Source: Pseudonocardia parietis (GTDB lineage Bacteria; Actinomycetota; Actinomycetes; Mycobacteriales; Pseudonocardiaceae). Taken from it: a DNA stretch of 64,000 nucleotides. A model generated the notes under the pieces. It was not told where the DNA came from. It did no database searches and saw only the letters and a program-made list of their open reading frames with translations. The stretch spans positions 186,001-250,000 of the forward strand of contig NZ_JAGINU010000001.1 of assembly GCF_017876315.1 (NCBI RefSeq), in the 5' to 3' direction. Positions 16,217 through 24,078 of this stretch are shown here, in pieces. The stretch's first letter is position 1; each line of letters starts with the position of its first letter. The translations under genes were made by a program, and so were the position numbers.

Positions 16217-17692
16217 ATGGCCGAGCTCGAGACGTTCCGGATGCTGATCGCCGGTGAGCAGGTCGACGCCGCCTCCGGCGCCACCTTCGAGACGCAGAAC
16301 CCCTACACCGGCCGGCCGTGGGCGACGGTGCCCGACTGCGGGCCCGCCGACGTCGACGCCGCCGTCGGGGCCGCCCGGGCCGCGCTGGACGGCGAGTGGG
16401 GGTCGATGACCGCGTTCGCCCGCGCGGCGTGCCTGCGCAGGCTCGGTGACCTCGTCGCCGAGAACGCCGAGGCGCTGGCCCGCACGGAGGTGAACGACTC
16501 CGGCAAGCTCTACCGGGAGATGATCGGCCAGCTGAACGCCCTGGGCGGCTGGTACAGCTACTTCGCCGGCGTCGCGACGACGATCGAGGGCCGTCAGATC
16601 CCCTCGCCGAACCCGAACTACCTGGTCTACACGCGCCGGGAGCCGGTCGGCGTGGTCGCCGCCATCACGCCGTGGAACTCGCCGCTGCTGCTGATGACCT
16701 GGAAGCTCGCGCCCGCGCTGGCGGCCGGCTGCACGGTCGTGATCAAGCCGTCGGAGCACTCGCCGGCGTCCACACTGCGCTTCGCCGAGCTGGCCGAGAA
16801 GGCCGGAATCCCGGCCGGGGTGGTGAACGTCGTGTCCACGAACGACCGGGACACCGCCGCGCACCTGGCCGGGCACCCGGGCGTCGACAAGGTCGCCTTC
16901 ACCGGCTCGACGGCGACCGGCCGCGCGATCGCGAAGGCGGCGGCGGAGAACCTCAACAAGGTCACCCTGGAGCTGGGTGGGAAGTCCCCGCAGGTCGTCT
17001 TCGACGACGCCGACCTGGAGGCCGCCGCGAACGGGATCATCGCCGGCGTCTTCGCCGCGACCGGTCAGACCTGCATGGCCGGCTCACGGCTGATCGTGCA
17101 CGCCGACGTGCACGACGAGCTGGTCCGGCTGGTCGCCGAGCGTGCGGCGAAGATCAGGCTCGGCGACCCGAACGCCGAGGACACCGAGATGGGCCCCGTC
17201 GCGAACGGGCCCCAGTACGAGAAGGTCCTCGGCTTCCTGGACACGGCGCGCGCGGAGGGCAACACGATCGCCTACGGCGGCGCCGCGGAGGACGGCCTCG
17301 GTGGGTACTTCGTGCAGCCGACCGTCATCACCGGCGTGACGCGGGAGTCCACCGTGTACCGGGAGGAGGTCTTCGGCCCGGTCCTCGCCGCGCTGACCTT
17401 CACCGACGAGGACGAGGCGGTGAAGCTCGCCAACGACACCCCGTACGGCCTCGCCGGTGCGGTGTGGACGAAGGACGTACACCGCGCGCACCGGGTAGCC
17501 GGGCGGATCCGGGCCGGGTCGGTGTGGATCAACGCCTACCGGGTGGTCGCGCCCAACGTGCCGTTCGGCGGGTTCGGGCACTCCGGCCTCGGCCGGGAGA
17601 ACGGCCTGCACGCGGTCGACGACTACCTGGAGGAGAAGGCCATCTGGGTGGAGCTCTCCGGCGGCACCCGCGATCCGTTCACGCTCGGGTAG
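16217..17692 (+). CDS. NAD(P)-dependent aldehyde dehydrogenase
   Basis: A 491-residue aldehyde dehydrogenase of normal length. It has the cofactor motif FTGSTATGRAI, the general-base Glu in LELGGKSP (about residue 252), the catalytic Cys in GQTCMAGS (about residue 284) and the C-terminal FGGFGHSGLGRENG. It oxidises an aldehyde to the acid in the cytoplasm; the substrate is not evident. The ATG start has GGGAGG 8 bases upstream. The next gene begins 8 bases after its stop and is probably cotranscribed. Confidence 0.9.
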   Translation: MAELETFRMLIAGEQVDAASGATFETQNPYTGRPWATVPDCGPADVDAAVGAARAALDGEWGSMTAFARAACLRRLGDLVAENAEALARTEVNDSGKLYREMIGQLNALGGWYSYFAGVATTIEGRQIPSPNPNYLVYTRREPVGVVAAITPWNSPLLLMTWKLAPALAAGCTVVIKPSEHSPASTLRFAELAEKAGIPAGVVNVVSTNDRDTAAHLAGHPGVDKVAFTGSTATGRAIAKAAAENLNKVTLELGGKSPQVVFDDADLEAAANGIIAGVFAATGQTCMAGSRLIVHADVHDELVRLVAERAAKIRLGDPNAEDTEMGPVANGPQYEKVLGFLDTARAEGNTIAYGGAAEDGLGGYFVQPTVITGVTRESTVYREEVFGPVLAALTFTDEDEAVKLANDTPYGLAGAVWTKDVHRAHRVAGRIRAGSVWINAYRVVAPNVPFGGFGHSGLGRENGLHAVDDYLEEKAIWVELSGGTRDPFTLG

Positions 17693-17700
17693 GTGGTCGG

Positions 17701-18123
17701 GTGGCACCGCGAGGGGCCCGGGTCGAGGACGTCCACGACCTGGCGGCCGGGATGTCGCACGTCACGGTCGAGTACGGGTCCCGCGGCAATCCCGTCTACC
17801 AGGTCGGGCGGAAGTCGTTCGTCTTCTTCCGGACGCCGCGTCCGGACGCCACGGACCCGGAGACCGGGGAGCGCTACCCGGACGTGATCGTGTTCTGGGT
17901 GGAGTCCGAGACCGACAAGCTCGCCCTCGTGCAGGACCCGCACACGCCGTGCTTCACCACCGCGCACTTCGACGGCCACCCGTCGGTACTGCTGCGCGCG
18001 AGCCGGATCGGCGAGCTCTCCCGAGCCGAGCTGGCCGAGATCGTGCAGGACGCGTGGCTCGCCCAGGCATCGAACCGGCGGCGGACGGCGTGGCTGGCCG
18101 AGCACGGCATCGACGGGCCGTAG
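17701..18123 (+). CDS. MmcQ/YjbR-like small protein
   Basis: A 140-residue protein with the outline of the MmcQ/YjbR family: a beta-rich core around GNPVYQVGRKSFVFFRTPRP, a segment DVIVFWVESETDKLALVQ, and a helical C-terminus RAELAEIVQDAWLAQASNRR. The family fold is CyaY-like and is often called DNA-binding, but the role is not settled. It starts at GTG 17701, 8 bases after the aldehyde dehydrogenase stop. It converges with the 39-codon minus-strand ORF, 3 bases between stops. Confidence 0.7.
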   Translation: MAPRGARVEDVHDLAAGMSHVTVEYGSRGNPVYQVGRKSFVFFRTPRPDATDPETGERYPDVIVFWVESETDKLALVQDPHTPCFTTAHFDGHPSVLLRASRIGELSRAELAEIVQDAWLAQASNRRRTAWLAEHGIDGP

Positions 18124-18126
18124 GGC

Positions 18127-18246
18127 TCAGCCGGTCTCCTCCCAGCCGAGACGTTCGAGCCAGCTCTCGCCCCGGTCGGCCCGGCGTGGCGCCGGGACGG
18201 TGACGTACTGCTCGGTCTCGGTGGGGGTGTCCGGGGTGGCGGTCAT
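18127..18246 (-). CDS. 39-residue small protein of unknown function
   Basis: A short frame with a near-ideal ribosome site: GGAGG ends 6 bases before the ATG at 18244-18246. The peptide is acidic and Thr/Pro-rich at the start (MTATPDTPTETEQYVTVPAP), then basic, and ends in an aromatic, acidic tail (ESWLERLGWEETG). It has no signal peptide, membrane segment or Cys. No modifying enzyme that would make it a RiPP precursor is nearby. The strong ribosome site and the ordered composition argue that it is translated. Confidence 0.5.
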   Translation of the reverse strand: MTATPDTPTETEQYVTVPAPRRADRGESWLERLGWEETG

Positions 18247-18580
18247 GGCGAACCTCCAGGGGTCGTGACGTCCCGCCGTGCCCGGGGCCGAGGGGCCCGG
18301 GCACGGCGGCCTGCCGGCTCCACGGTCGTGACGGCGTCGCCTCGAGGTGTGTCCGGCGGCGGGGAGCATCGCCGGACAACGGGGACGTCGTCGCATGCGG
18401 GCCGGAGGTAGGGGGAGCGCGCAGCACTGCGACGTGCACGGACCGTACGAGCTGAACGGCGAGGAGGCTCACGTCTGAGACCGTCTACCCGCCGGGCGCG
18501 ACCGCCGGGACGGTGAGCGGGAAAGCGTTCGGCCATCCGGGTGGCCCTGTGCCCCTGAACGCCCGTCCGGTTCTCAGCGC
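18247..18580. other. Gene-free stretch upstream of the 39-codon ORF
   Basis: These 334 bases separate the small ORF from the Rieske gene stop. Frames here lack consistent codon bias or ribosome sites. It must hold the promoter of the small ORF and probably the end of the Rieske transcript, but I see no clear promoter or strong hairpin. Confidence 0.4.
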
Positions 18581-19066
18581 TCACGCGAGCACGATGCGGT
18601 CGCCCTCGACCCGCACCGGGCGCTCCTGGAGCGGGGCCTTCGCCGGCCCGTCCAGCGGGGCACCGTCAGCGGCGCCGAAGACACTGCCGTGGCACGGGCA
18701 GGAGATGCCGGAGTCGGTGACCTGGTCGACCAGGCAGCCGGCGTGCGGGCAGGTGGCGTCGAACCCGACGAACGTGCCTGGCTGCGGCTGGGTGACGACG
18801 ACGCCCTCGCCGGAGAACACCCGGCCACCGCCGACCGGGATGTCGGCCGTGGCGGCCAGGCCCTGCTGGGCCGACTGCGGTTGCGCCGCGGGGACGGCGG
18901 GCTCGCTCGCCGGGGCCGGCGCGGGATCCGGAGCCGGTGCGGGGCCGGTGGCCGCCGGTGCCGCCGTGTCGCGGGGCGTTCCGTAGGTGGCGCACCCCGC
19001 GGCGCAGCAGGCCGCCACAGCGGTGCCCGCGCCGGTCAGCAACCGGCGCCGGGTGATCGGGGACAT
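18581..19066 (-). CDS. Exported Rieske [2Fe-2S] protein
   Basis: A 161-residue protein with a Tat-type signal (RRRLLTGAGTAVAACCAAGC) whose final Cys could be lipidated. A Pro/Ala linker (about residues 30-70) leads to a Rieske domain with both ligand motifs: CPHAGC (about 105) and CPCHGS (about 121). It is an electron carrier on the outer face of the membrane or in the wall zone. It is the last gene of the minus-strand membrane redox group, 90 bases after the DUF6529 gene. AGGAGA lies 4 bases before the ATG. Confidence 0.88.
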   Translation of the reverse strand: MSPITRRRLLTGAGTAVAACCAAGCATYGTPRDTAAPAATGPAPAPDPAPAPASEPAVPAAQPQSAQQGLAATADIPVGGGRVFSGEGVVVTQPQPGTFVGFDATCPHAGCLVDQVTDSGISCPCHGSVFGAADGAPLDGPAKAPLQERPVRVEGDRIVLA

Positions 19067-19077
19067 GGGGTCTCCTG

Positions 19078-19143
19078 GGTCGTCGGTCGTCGGTCGTCTC
19101 GTCGGTTCGGTCGTCGGTCGTCTCGGTCGTCTCGGTCGTCGGC
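19078..19143. repeat. Short tandem repeat of GGTCGTC units
   Basis: About nine imperfect copies of the 7-9 base units GGTCGTC and TCGGTCGTC fill the gap between the Rieske gene and the end of the DUF6529 gene. It is non-coding on both strands here and looks like a simple-sequence repeat that could vary in length. Confidence 0.75.
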
Positions 19144-19156
19144 TATCGGCCCGAGG

Positions 19157-21256
19157 TCAGAGGGTCAGGCCGTTGCCGGTGAAGAACCACAGCGCCGAGG
19201 TCAGCCAGATGCCGGCGAGGACCACGAGCAGCAGTCCCCCGGCGACGGCGAGCACCCAGCCGGGCACACCGGGACGCCGCAGGAGCAGCATCTTCGTGAC
19301 GAACGCGCCGTAGAACAGGCAGCCCAGCGCCGAGTGCAGCAGGGCCGACGTCGTCGCTCCGGACCAGCCGAAGGCGTACAGGCACTGCACCGCGACCGGG
19401 ACGGTCACCAGGACAGCGGCCCGCCCCGACCAGCGGTGCACGACGGCCGTCATCGGGTCGGCCGTGCCGCGGTGCAGCATCCGCCCGCTGACGCCCTGGA
19501 CGATCGCGAGCAGCAGCGCGAGCGAGCCGAGCCAGGCCTTCGCGGCGGACCCGCTGGAGAAACCTGCCAGGTTGACCGCGACGCCCGTGCCCTCGTGCTG
19601 GCGGGCCCAGACCCCGAGTGCCACGGCGACCAGCGACCCGATGACGACCGGGATCAGCACGGCACGGAGCCGGAGCGCACCGCCGGGATCGTCCGGCGGG
19701 AGGGCCGCAGCACTCTCGCCGTGTTCCCGGGGCGGGCGGCCGCTCCCGGTACGGCGGGCCGGTCGGCGCGGCGCGGCCTCGGCTGCTTCGTGCTCGCCCG
19801 TCCAGGTACGCGCATCGGCGCGGCCGGGGCCGGCCGACCTGCCGCGGAAGCCGCGTCGAGCAGGAGCGTCCCCGGGGTCGGGGTCGTCGGTGTCCCAGGG
19901 CTCGGCCGGTTCCCACGGTGCGGCGGGTTCCCACGGCGCGGCGGGTTCCCACGGCGCGGCGGGTTCCCACGGAGCGGCCGCTCGGCCGCGGGGGCCCCAC
20001 GGCTCGGGCCCGTCGTCCGGCTCGAGTCCGTTCCGCGGAACGCGCGCGCCCCACCGGGGAGCGGCGTCCGGGGCGTCGGTCGCGTTCCGCGGAACGCGAC
20101 CGGCCCACTCCTCCCCTGGCGTTCCCGGCTCCATCGGAGCCATCGCGTTCCGCGGAACGCGACCGGCCCACTCCTCACCGGGCTCCTCCGGATCCATCGC
20201 GTTCCGCGGAACGCGGGTGGCCTCCCACTCGTCAGCGGCATCGCGTGGGTCCGTCAGGTTCCGCGGAACACGGCCGCCCCACCCTTCAGCGGCGTCATCC
20301 GGGTCCGGGGCGTTCCGCGGAACGCGCGCGCCCCACCGGGCGGCGGCGCCAGGGGCATCGGTCGCGTTCCGCGGAACGCGACCGGCCCACTCCTCGCCGG
20401 GCTCACCCGGATCCATCGCGTTCCGCGGAACGCGGCCGGCCCACTCCTCACCGGACTCCCCCGGCTCTATCGCGTCCCGCGGAACGCGGTTGGACTCCCA
20501 CACGTCGGCGGCGTCCCCTGATGCTGCCGGGTTCCGCGGAACGTGGCTGGCCCGTCCGTCATCACCCGGGTACGGCGCGTTCCGCGGAACGCAGTCGTCC
20601 CGACCCTCAGCGGCATCGCCCGGCCCTGGGACGTTCCGCGGAACGCGACCGCCCCAATCCTCAGCCGCCTCACTCGGGCCTGGCGCGTTCCGCGGAACGC
20701 GACCATCCCAACCCTCGGCAGCGTCATCCGCGCCCGGAGCGTTCCGCGGAACGCGCTCGCCTCGAGGATCAGGGGCGTCCCGCAGGTCGGGGGCGCCTCG
20801 CTGGTCGGGGGCATCCCACCGTCCAGGAGGTGCGAACAGGTCACCCGCGACGGCCGCACGCCGCCGCTCGGCGGTGCCCGACCAGCGGTCGGCGATCTCG
20901 GGCGCGGGGGCGTCCCAGCCGTCGTCGGGGTCTTGGTCAGGGTCTTGGTCGGGGCCAGGGGCGGGGGCGGCAGCGCGGCGCAGGCGGTGCCGGGCGTCCC
21001 GGGCGGACCGGCGGCCGCGGCGGACCGCGCGGTTTCCTCCCGTGGCGGAGGGTTCGGGTTCGAGCCAGGTGCGCTCGTCGGGCGGGGTGCCGTCCTCGGG
21101 ACCGGCCCGGCCGGTGTGGCCGGCCGGGGCCGGGCGCCCGACCCACCCGCCGCTGTGGTCGGGGCGCCGGGGCGACGGGACGGCCGCGGCCGGGACCGGC
21201 GGGAAGCCGAACGGGTCGGTGGTCTCGCGGTCGGCGTGCCGAGCGCGGGGACTCAT
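19157..21256 (-). CDS. DUF6529-type membrane protein with long N-terminal RVPRN repeat region
   Basis: A 699-residue protein. The C-terminal about 190 residues form six hydrophobic helices like the DUF6529/cytochrome b561-like family (LIPVVIGSLVAVALGVWARQ; LHRGTADPMTAVVHRWSGR, with possible haem-ligand His). The first about 500 residues are disordered: a charged leader, then 14 repeats of about 18 residues (about 167-410) with consensus RVPRNAxDPxEPGEEWAG, then four AAPWEP units. Each RVPRN lies on a palindrome in the DNA. Ordinary DUF6529 proteins are near 200 residues, so the repeat region is an added part. The ATG overlaps the upstream stop by one base (TGATG). Confidence 0.75.
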   Translation of the reverse strand: MSPRARHADRETTDPFGFPPVPAAAVPSPRRPDHSGGWVGRPAPAGHTGRAGPEDGTPPDERTWLEPEPSATGGNRAVRRGRRSARDARHRLRRAAAPAPGPDQDPDQDPDDGWDAPAPEIADRWSGTAERRRAAVAGDLFAPPGRWDAPDQRGAPDLRDAPDPRGERVPRNAPGADDAAEGWDGRVPRNAPGPSEAAEDWGGRVPRNVPGPGDAAEGRDDCVPRNAPYPGDDGRASHVPRNPAASGDAADVWESNRVPRDAIEPGESGEEWAGRVPRNAMDPGEPGEEWAGRVPRNATDAPGAAARWGARVPRNAPDPDDAAEGWGGRVPRNLTDPRDAADEWEATRVPRNAMDPEEPGEEWAGRVPRNAMAPMEPGTPGEEWAGRVPRNATDAPDAAPRWGARVPRNGLEPDDGPEPWGPRGRAAAPWEPAAPWEPAAPWEPAAPWEPAEPWDTDDPDPGDAPARRGFRGRSAGPGRADARTWTGEHEAAEAAPRRPARRTGSGRPPREHGESAAALPPDDPGGALRLRAVLIPVVIGSLVAVALGVWARQHEGTGVAVNLAGFSSGSAAKAWLGSLALLLAIVQGVSGRMLHRGTADPMTAVVHRWSGRAAVLVTVPVAVQCLYAFGWSGATTSALLHSALGCLFYGAFVTKMLLLRRPGVPGWVLAVAGGLLLVVLAGIWLTSALWFFTGNGLTL
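19908..19980 (-). repeat. 18-bp tandem repeat coding for AAPWEP
   Basis: Four near-identical 18-base units (plus-strand core GGCGGGTTCCCACG) lie in tandem inside the DUF6529 gene and encode AAPWEP four times. Differences between copies are single bases, suggesting recent expansion. Confidence 0.8.
20029..20753 (-). repeat. 14-copy 54-bp repeat array with palindromic core CGTTCCGCGGAACG
   Basis: The 14-base perfect palindrome begins at 20029, 20083, 20146, 20200, 20257, 20311, 20365, 20419, 20473, 20530, 20578, 20632, 20686 and 20740. Copies 5, 9 and 10 differ at one or two bases. Spacing is 54 bases for most, with 48, 57 and 63 as in-frame exceptions. In copies 2 and 7 the symmetry extends to 22 bp. 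On the minus strand the core encodes VPRN. The sequences between cores are related (GEEWAG, AAEGWGG types) but less conserved than the cores. Confidence 0.95.
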
Positions 21257-21915
21257 CAGTAGCCACCCCCGTAGCCGCCGGACCCACCGTAGGAGCCTGA
21301 GCCGCCGGACGAGGTGTCCGCAGGCGGGGCTGCGGGCGCGGCCGGTGCATCGGGGGCCGCCGGGGCGGCGGGGGTATCAGCAGCGGGGTTGTCGGCAGCC
21401 GAGGTGTCAGCAGCCGATGTGTCAGCAGCCGATGTGTCAGCAGCCGGGGCGGACGCTCCGCTGTCGGCCGGGGCACGGTTCGCCGTGAAGTCCCAGCTCT
21501 TCCCGCCGGTCGACGCGGTGCCGGTGGCGGCCCCGTCCTGCACGGTGTATTCGACCCAGCTGCCGTCATCAGCGGTGAGGCGGGTCGGGCCGTTCTGCGC
21601 GACGGCGCCCTTCGTCCACGACTCGATCGCCTCGCCGTCACAGACGTAGGCCTTCGCGTTGCCGTTCTCCACCCAGATGTCCACGGTCACCGCACCGTTC
21701 GTCGATCGCCCCTTGTAGACGACCTTCTCCGCGGGCGCGGCAGGAGCCGGTGCGGCGGCGGGTGCCGGAAGGGGCGAGCCCAGTGCCAGTGCACCGGTGG
21801 CCTGCTCGACGGCCTGCGGCTCCGGGTCGCCGGTGAGGACGACGTTCGCCGTCGCCACGCCGGCCGCGATCGCGCCGACGGCGGCCAGGGTCAGTGCCGG
21901 TCCGGTGATCCGCAT
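21256..21915 (-). CDS. Exported protein with repeat-rich Ala/Gly tail
   Basis: A 219-residue protein with an N-terminal signal or anchor (about residues 3-27, ITGPALTLAAVGAIAAGVAT). A compact domain (about 65-150) has VVYKGRSTNGAVTVDIWVEN, KAYVCDGEAIESW and TASTGGKSWDFTA, a small beta domain seen in actinomycete envelope proteins but without a known role. The tail carries four AADTS-type units and ends in a Gly/Tyr-rich GGYGGGY. It overlaps the DUF6529 start by one base and is 1 base from the upstream gene, so it is in the same operon. Confidence 0.75.
   Translation of the reverse strand: MRITGPALTLAAVGAIAAGVATANVVLTGDPEPQAVEQATGALALGSPLPAPAAAPAPAAPAEKVVYKGRSTNGAVTVDIWVENGNAKAYVCDGEAIESWTKGAVAQNGPTRLTADDGSWVEYTVQDGAATGTASTGGKSWDFTANRAPADSGASAPAADTSAADTSAADTSAADNPAADTPAAPAAPDAPAAPAAPPADTSSGGSGSYGGSGGYGGGY
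21404..21450 (-). repeat. 15-bp tandem repeat coding for AADTS
   Basis: Three near-perfect copies of a 15-base unit (plus-strand GTGTCAGCAGCCGAT) encode AADTS in the tail of the exported protein, with weaker copies on the downstream side. Confidence 0.7.
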
Positions 21916-21916
21916 G

Positions 21917-22957
21917 TCAGCCCACCTCGATCCGGACGGAGTCGACCGCCGGCGTCTGGTTGGCCCGCTGCATCATCGGCGTGCGGTGCGAGCCGTCACC
22001 GGCCCACGACGTGCACTGCAGCTCGCCCGCCTGCTCGACTCCGGGGACCTGGATCGTGACGCTGTCCGGGGTGCTGCCCCCGCCGCCGTCCTCGGTGGCC
22101 TCGAAGAACAGCGGGTCCGGTGCGGAGTCCGGAGCCTCGTCGGAGTTGGCCAGTGCCCGGCACGCGGTGTGGAAGTGACCGCGCTGCAGGCCCTCACCGT
22201 TCAGCAGCGACGACTCGACGTAGTAGCCGCCCTGAGCCGCTCCCAGGAACCGGTCGCGGACCAGGTTGCGGGTGCTGACGGTGATCGAGAAGTCCTGACC
22301 GGCGGCGACCTGCTCGGGCGCGTCGGTGATCAGCAGCGAGGGGCTGCGCTCGGCGTCGGCGACCTCGCCGAACGACGTCGACACGCAGCGCGGGGCCTTC
22401 TGGAAACCGTCGTGCGGCTGGAGCTCGCTGCCGGTGCAGTCGGAGGCGAGGACGTCGAGTGCCGCCGCGGCGGCCTGGTCCGGGCCGTCGTTGGCGCCGG
22501 CGGCGTCGTCCCCACCGGGACCGTCGCCGTCACCGTCGCCACCCTGCGCCGGCGCCTGTGCCGGGTCGTCCTGCGCCGAACCGTCCTGGGCCGGGGCGCC
22601 CTGGGCCGGGGCGCCCTGGGCCGGGGCGCCCTGGGCGGGAGCGTCCTGCCCCGAGGCGCCCTGGGCCGCGGCGTCCTGGTCGCCGGTGCCCTCCGCGCCG
22701 GAGCCGCCGTCCCCGGCGTCGTCGGCGTCGGGCTGCTGCGCCGCCGCGGACGACGACGAGTGGTCGTGTCCGGCGCCCGCGCCGGTTCCGGTGACCCCGG
22801 ATCCGGTGCCGGACTCGGCGACGTTCTCCGCGGCCGGGTTCTCCCCGTCCGCGGTCGCTGCTCCGGCGGCGTAGGCGGCCGGGCCCGCTACGAGCAGGCA
22901 GGCGACGAAGGTGGCAGCCGCGGTCATCCGGCGGCGGCTGGCGGTGGTTGGTCTCAT
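21917..22957 (-). CDS. Exported protein with GAPAQ repeats, unknown function
   Basis: A 346-residue protein with a clear signal peptide (MTAAATFVACLLVAGPAAYA, cut near AYA). A long acidic, Ala/Gln/Asp-rich linker (about residues 35-165) contains repeated GAPAQ units. The folded part (about 170-346) has four Cys, SPSLLITDAPEQVAAGQDFS, STRNLVRDRFLGAAQGGYYV and GLQRGHFHTACRAL. I do not recognise the family. AGGAG lies a few bases before the ATG. It overlaps the DUF4142 gene upstream by 4 bases, so it is part of the redox operon. Confidence 0.75.
   Translation of the reverse strand: MRPTTASRRRMTAAATFVACLLVAGPAAYAAGAATADGENPAAENVAESGTGSGVTGTGAGAGHDHSSSSAAAQQPDADDAGDGGSGAEGTGDQDAAAQGASGQDAPAQGAPAQGAPAQGAPAQDGSAQDDPAQAPAQGGDGDGDGPGGDDAAGANDGPDQAAAAALDVLASDCTGSELQPHDGFQKAPRCVSTSFGEVADAERSPSLLITDAPEQVAAGQDFSITVSTRNLVRDRFLGAAQGGYYVESSLLNGEGLQRGHFHTACRALANSDEAPDSAPDPLFFEATEDGGGGSTPDSVTIQVPGVEQAGELQCTSWAGDGSHRTPMMQRANQTPAVDSVRIEVG
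22590..22650 (-). repeat. 15-bp tandem repeat coding for GAPAQ
   Basis: Three identical 15-base units plus a variant (plus-strand GGGCCGGGGCGCCCT) lie in tandem and encode GAPAQ in the linker of the exported protein. Confidence 0.8.
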
Positions 22958-24054
22958 CGGTGACGGCTCCTCGGTGCGGTCCGCGCGTGGCGCGCGCCGT
23001 TGGGTCGGGATGTGGGCCGGTGGTGCCCGGTCGGGGGCTCCGCGGCCTCGCGGCCGGACGGGGGGCCGTCCGGTTCGGGGTCGGGCAGGTGGTCCGGGGT
23101 CGTGGTCCCGAACAGGTCCGGTGGCCGGTCGTGGGGTCCGTCCCGGTCGTGCCGATCGAAGGCCGGGCGACGGCTGTCGTCGTCCGGACGCGACGGGGGC
23201 GGCGGCGCGTGCGCGAGCTCGTCCCACGGGTCGGGCGGCCCGACCGGCAGCACCGCCCGTGGCGGGGGGCCGGTGTCGTCGCGGGGCCGGCGCGGCCGCG
23301 GGATCAGCCCGGTGGCCGCCGGCAGCAGCCCGGGGAGGATCGCGCCGGGACGGCCGCGCCGGTACAGCGTCATCAGCAGGCCGCCCGCAGCGAGCAGCGC
23401 CACCCCGACCACGAGGGCCGGGACGATCAGGTCGGACATGCTGCGCGCCGGCGCCGGGTCGGGCGGGGCGGGCAGGGCGGCGTAGTCGACCAGCCCGGTG
23501 GACTCCAGGTAGCCGACGTGCCGGGTGACGTAGGTGTCGGCCTCGGCCGCGAACCGGCGCATCAGTTCGTTGCGGGTGCCCACCCGCACATCGGTGATCA
23601 CGGGCAGGACGGAGCCGTGCGCCGATCGCAGGATCTGCACGAACTGCCGGTCGTAGTCGGTTCCCGACCGCGCGGTCAGGTCGTTCATCCAGCCGATCTG
23701 CTGGTCGCTGGGCCGGCTGGGCAGCTGGACACCGAGCTGTTCGGCGGTGGTGCGGACGAGCTCGTCCAGGTCGTGGTGCTCCACCCCGATCTTGCCTGCG
23801 ACCTCGCGCACGGCCGGTGAGCTGGCCTGCTGCTCGCCCTGCTCCCCGGTCGGGGCCTCCCAGAGCCCGGCGAGGCGGACCTTCTCCAGCAGGTCACGAT
23901 CGGCGGGGCCGAGCGGCCCCCATCGGGTCTGGGTCCATCCCTGGGCGGCCGCGGTCGGCACGGACGTCCAGGACTGGGCCAGCGCGACGACCACGACCGC
24001 GGCGAGCGCAGCGAGGATCGACCAGCGCAGCGGGCCGGGGATCCGGCGGGACAT
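22954..24054 (-). CDS. DUF4142 membrane protein
   Basis: A 366-residue protein. A signal/anchor helix (about residues 10-30) is followed by an extracytoplasmic four-helix DUF4142 domain (about 45-195; GPLGPADRDLLEKVRLAGLWE, VEHHDLDELV, AHGSVLPVITDVRVGTRNELM). A second membrane helix (about 205-228) is followed by a Pro/Arg/Asp-rich cytoplasmic tail of about 130 residues. DUF4142 has a ferritin-like fold with conserved His, but its role is not established. It ends in a 4-base overlap with the next gene and starts 24 bases after the flavocytochrome stop. Confidence 0.82.
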   Translation of the reverse strand: MSRRIPGPLRWSILAALAAVVVVALAQSWTSVPTAAAQGWTQTRWGPLGPADRDLLEKVRLAGLWEAPTGEQGEQQASSPAVREVAGKIGVEHHDLDELVRTTAEQLGVQLPSRPSDQQIGWMNDLTARSGTDYDRQFVQILRSAHGSVLPVITDVRVGTRNELMRRFAAEADTYVTRHVGYLESTGLVDYAALPAPPDPAPARSMSDLIVPALVVGVALLAAGGLLMTLYRRGRPGAILPGLLPAATGLIPRPRRPRDDTGPPPRAVLPVGPPDPWDELAHAPPPPSRPDDDSRRPAFDRHDRDGPHDRPPDLFGTTTPDHLPDPEPDGPPSGREAAEPPTGHHRPTSRPNGARHARTAPRSRHR

Positions 24055-24078
24055 GGCGTATCTCCTCGAGAACGTGGG

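Noticed and set aside
18243-18584. 113-codon minus-strand frame upstream of the 39-codon ORF
   Set aside because: It has no ribosome site, its codon third positions are mixed and it overlaps the well-supported small ORF start in another frame.
20029-20753. CRISPR-like periodic repeat array
   Set aside because: Period and palindrome suggest it at first, but repeats are only 14-22 bp, the intervening parts resemble each other, everything is in one coding frame and no cas genes are present.
20029-20753. Cluster of parS or LexA sites
   Set aside because: parS is GTTTCACGTGAAAC and the actinomycete LexA box has GAAC before GTTC; the core here is GTTC-CGCG-GAAC, a different order and spacing. No parAB or recA is nearby.
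19464-21488. Long plus-strand open frames across the repeat region
   Set aside because: They arise because the palindrome has no stop in any frame; the minus-strand frame has the domain, the membrane helices, the coupled start and the better codon bias.
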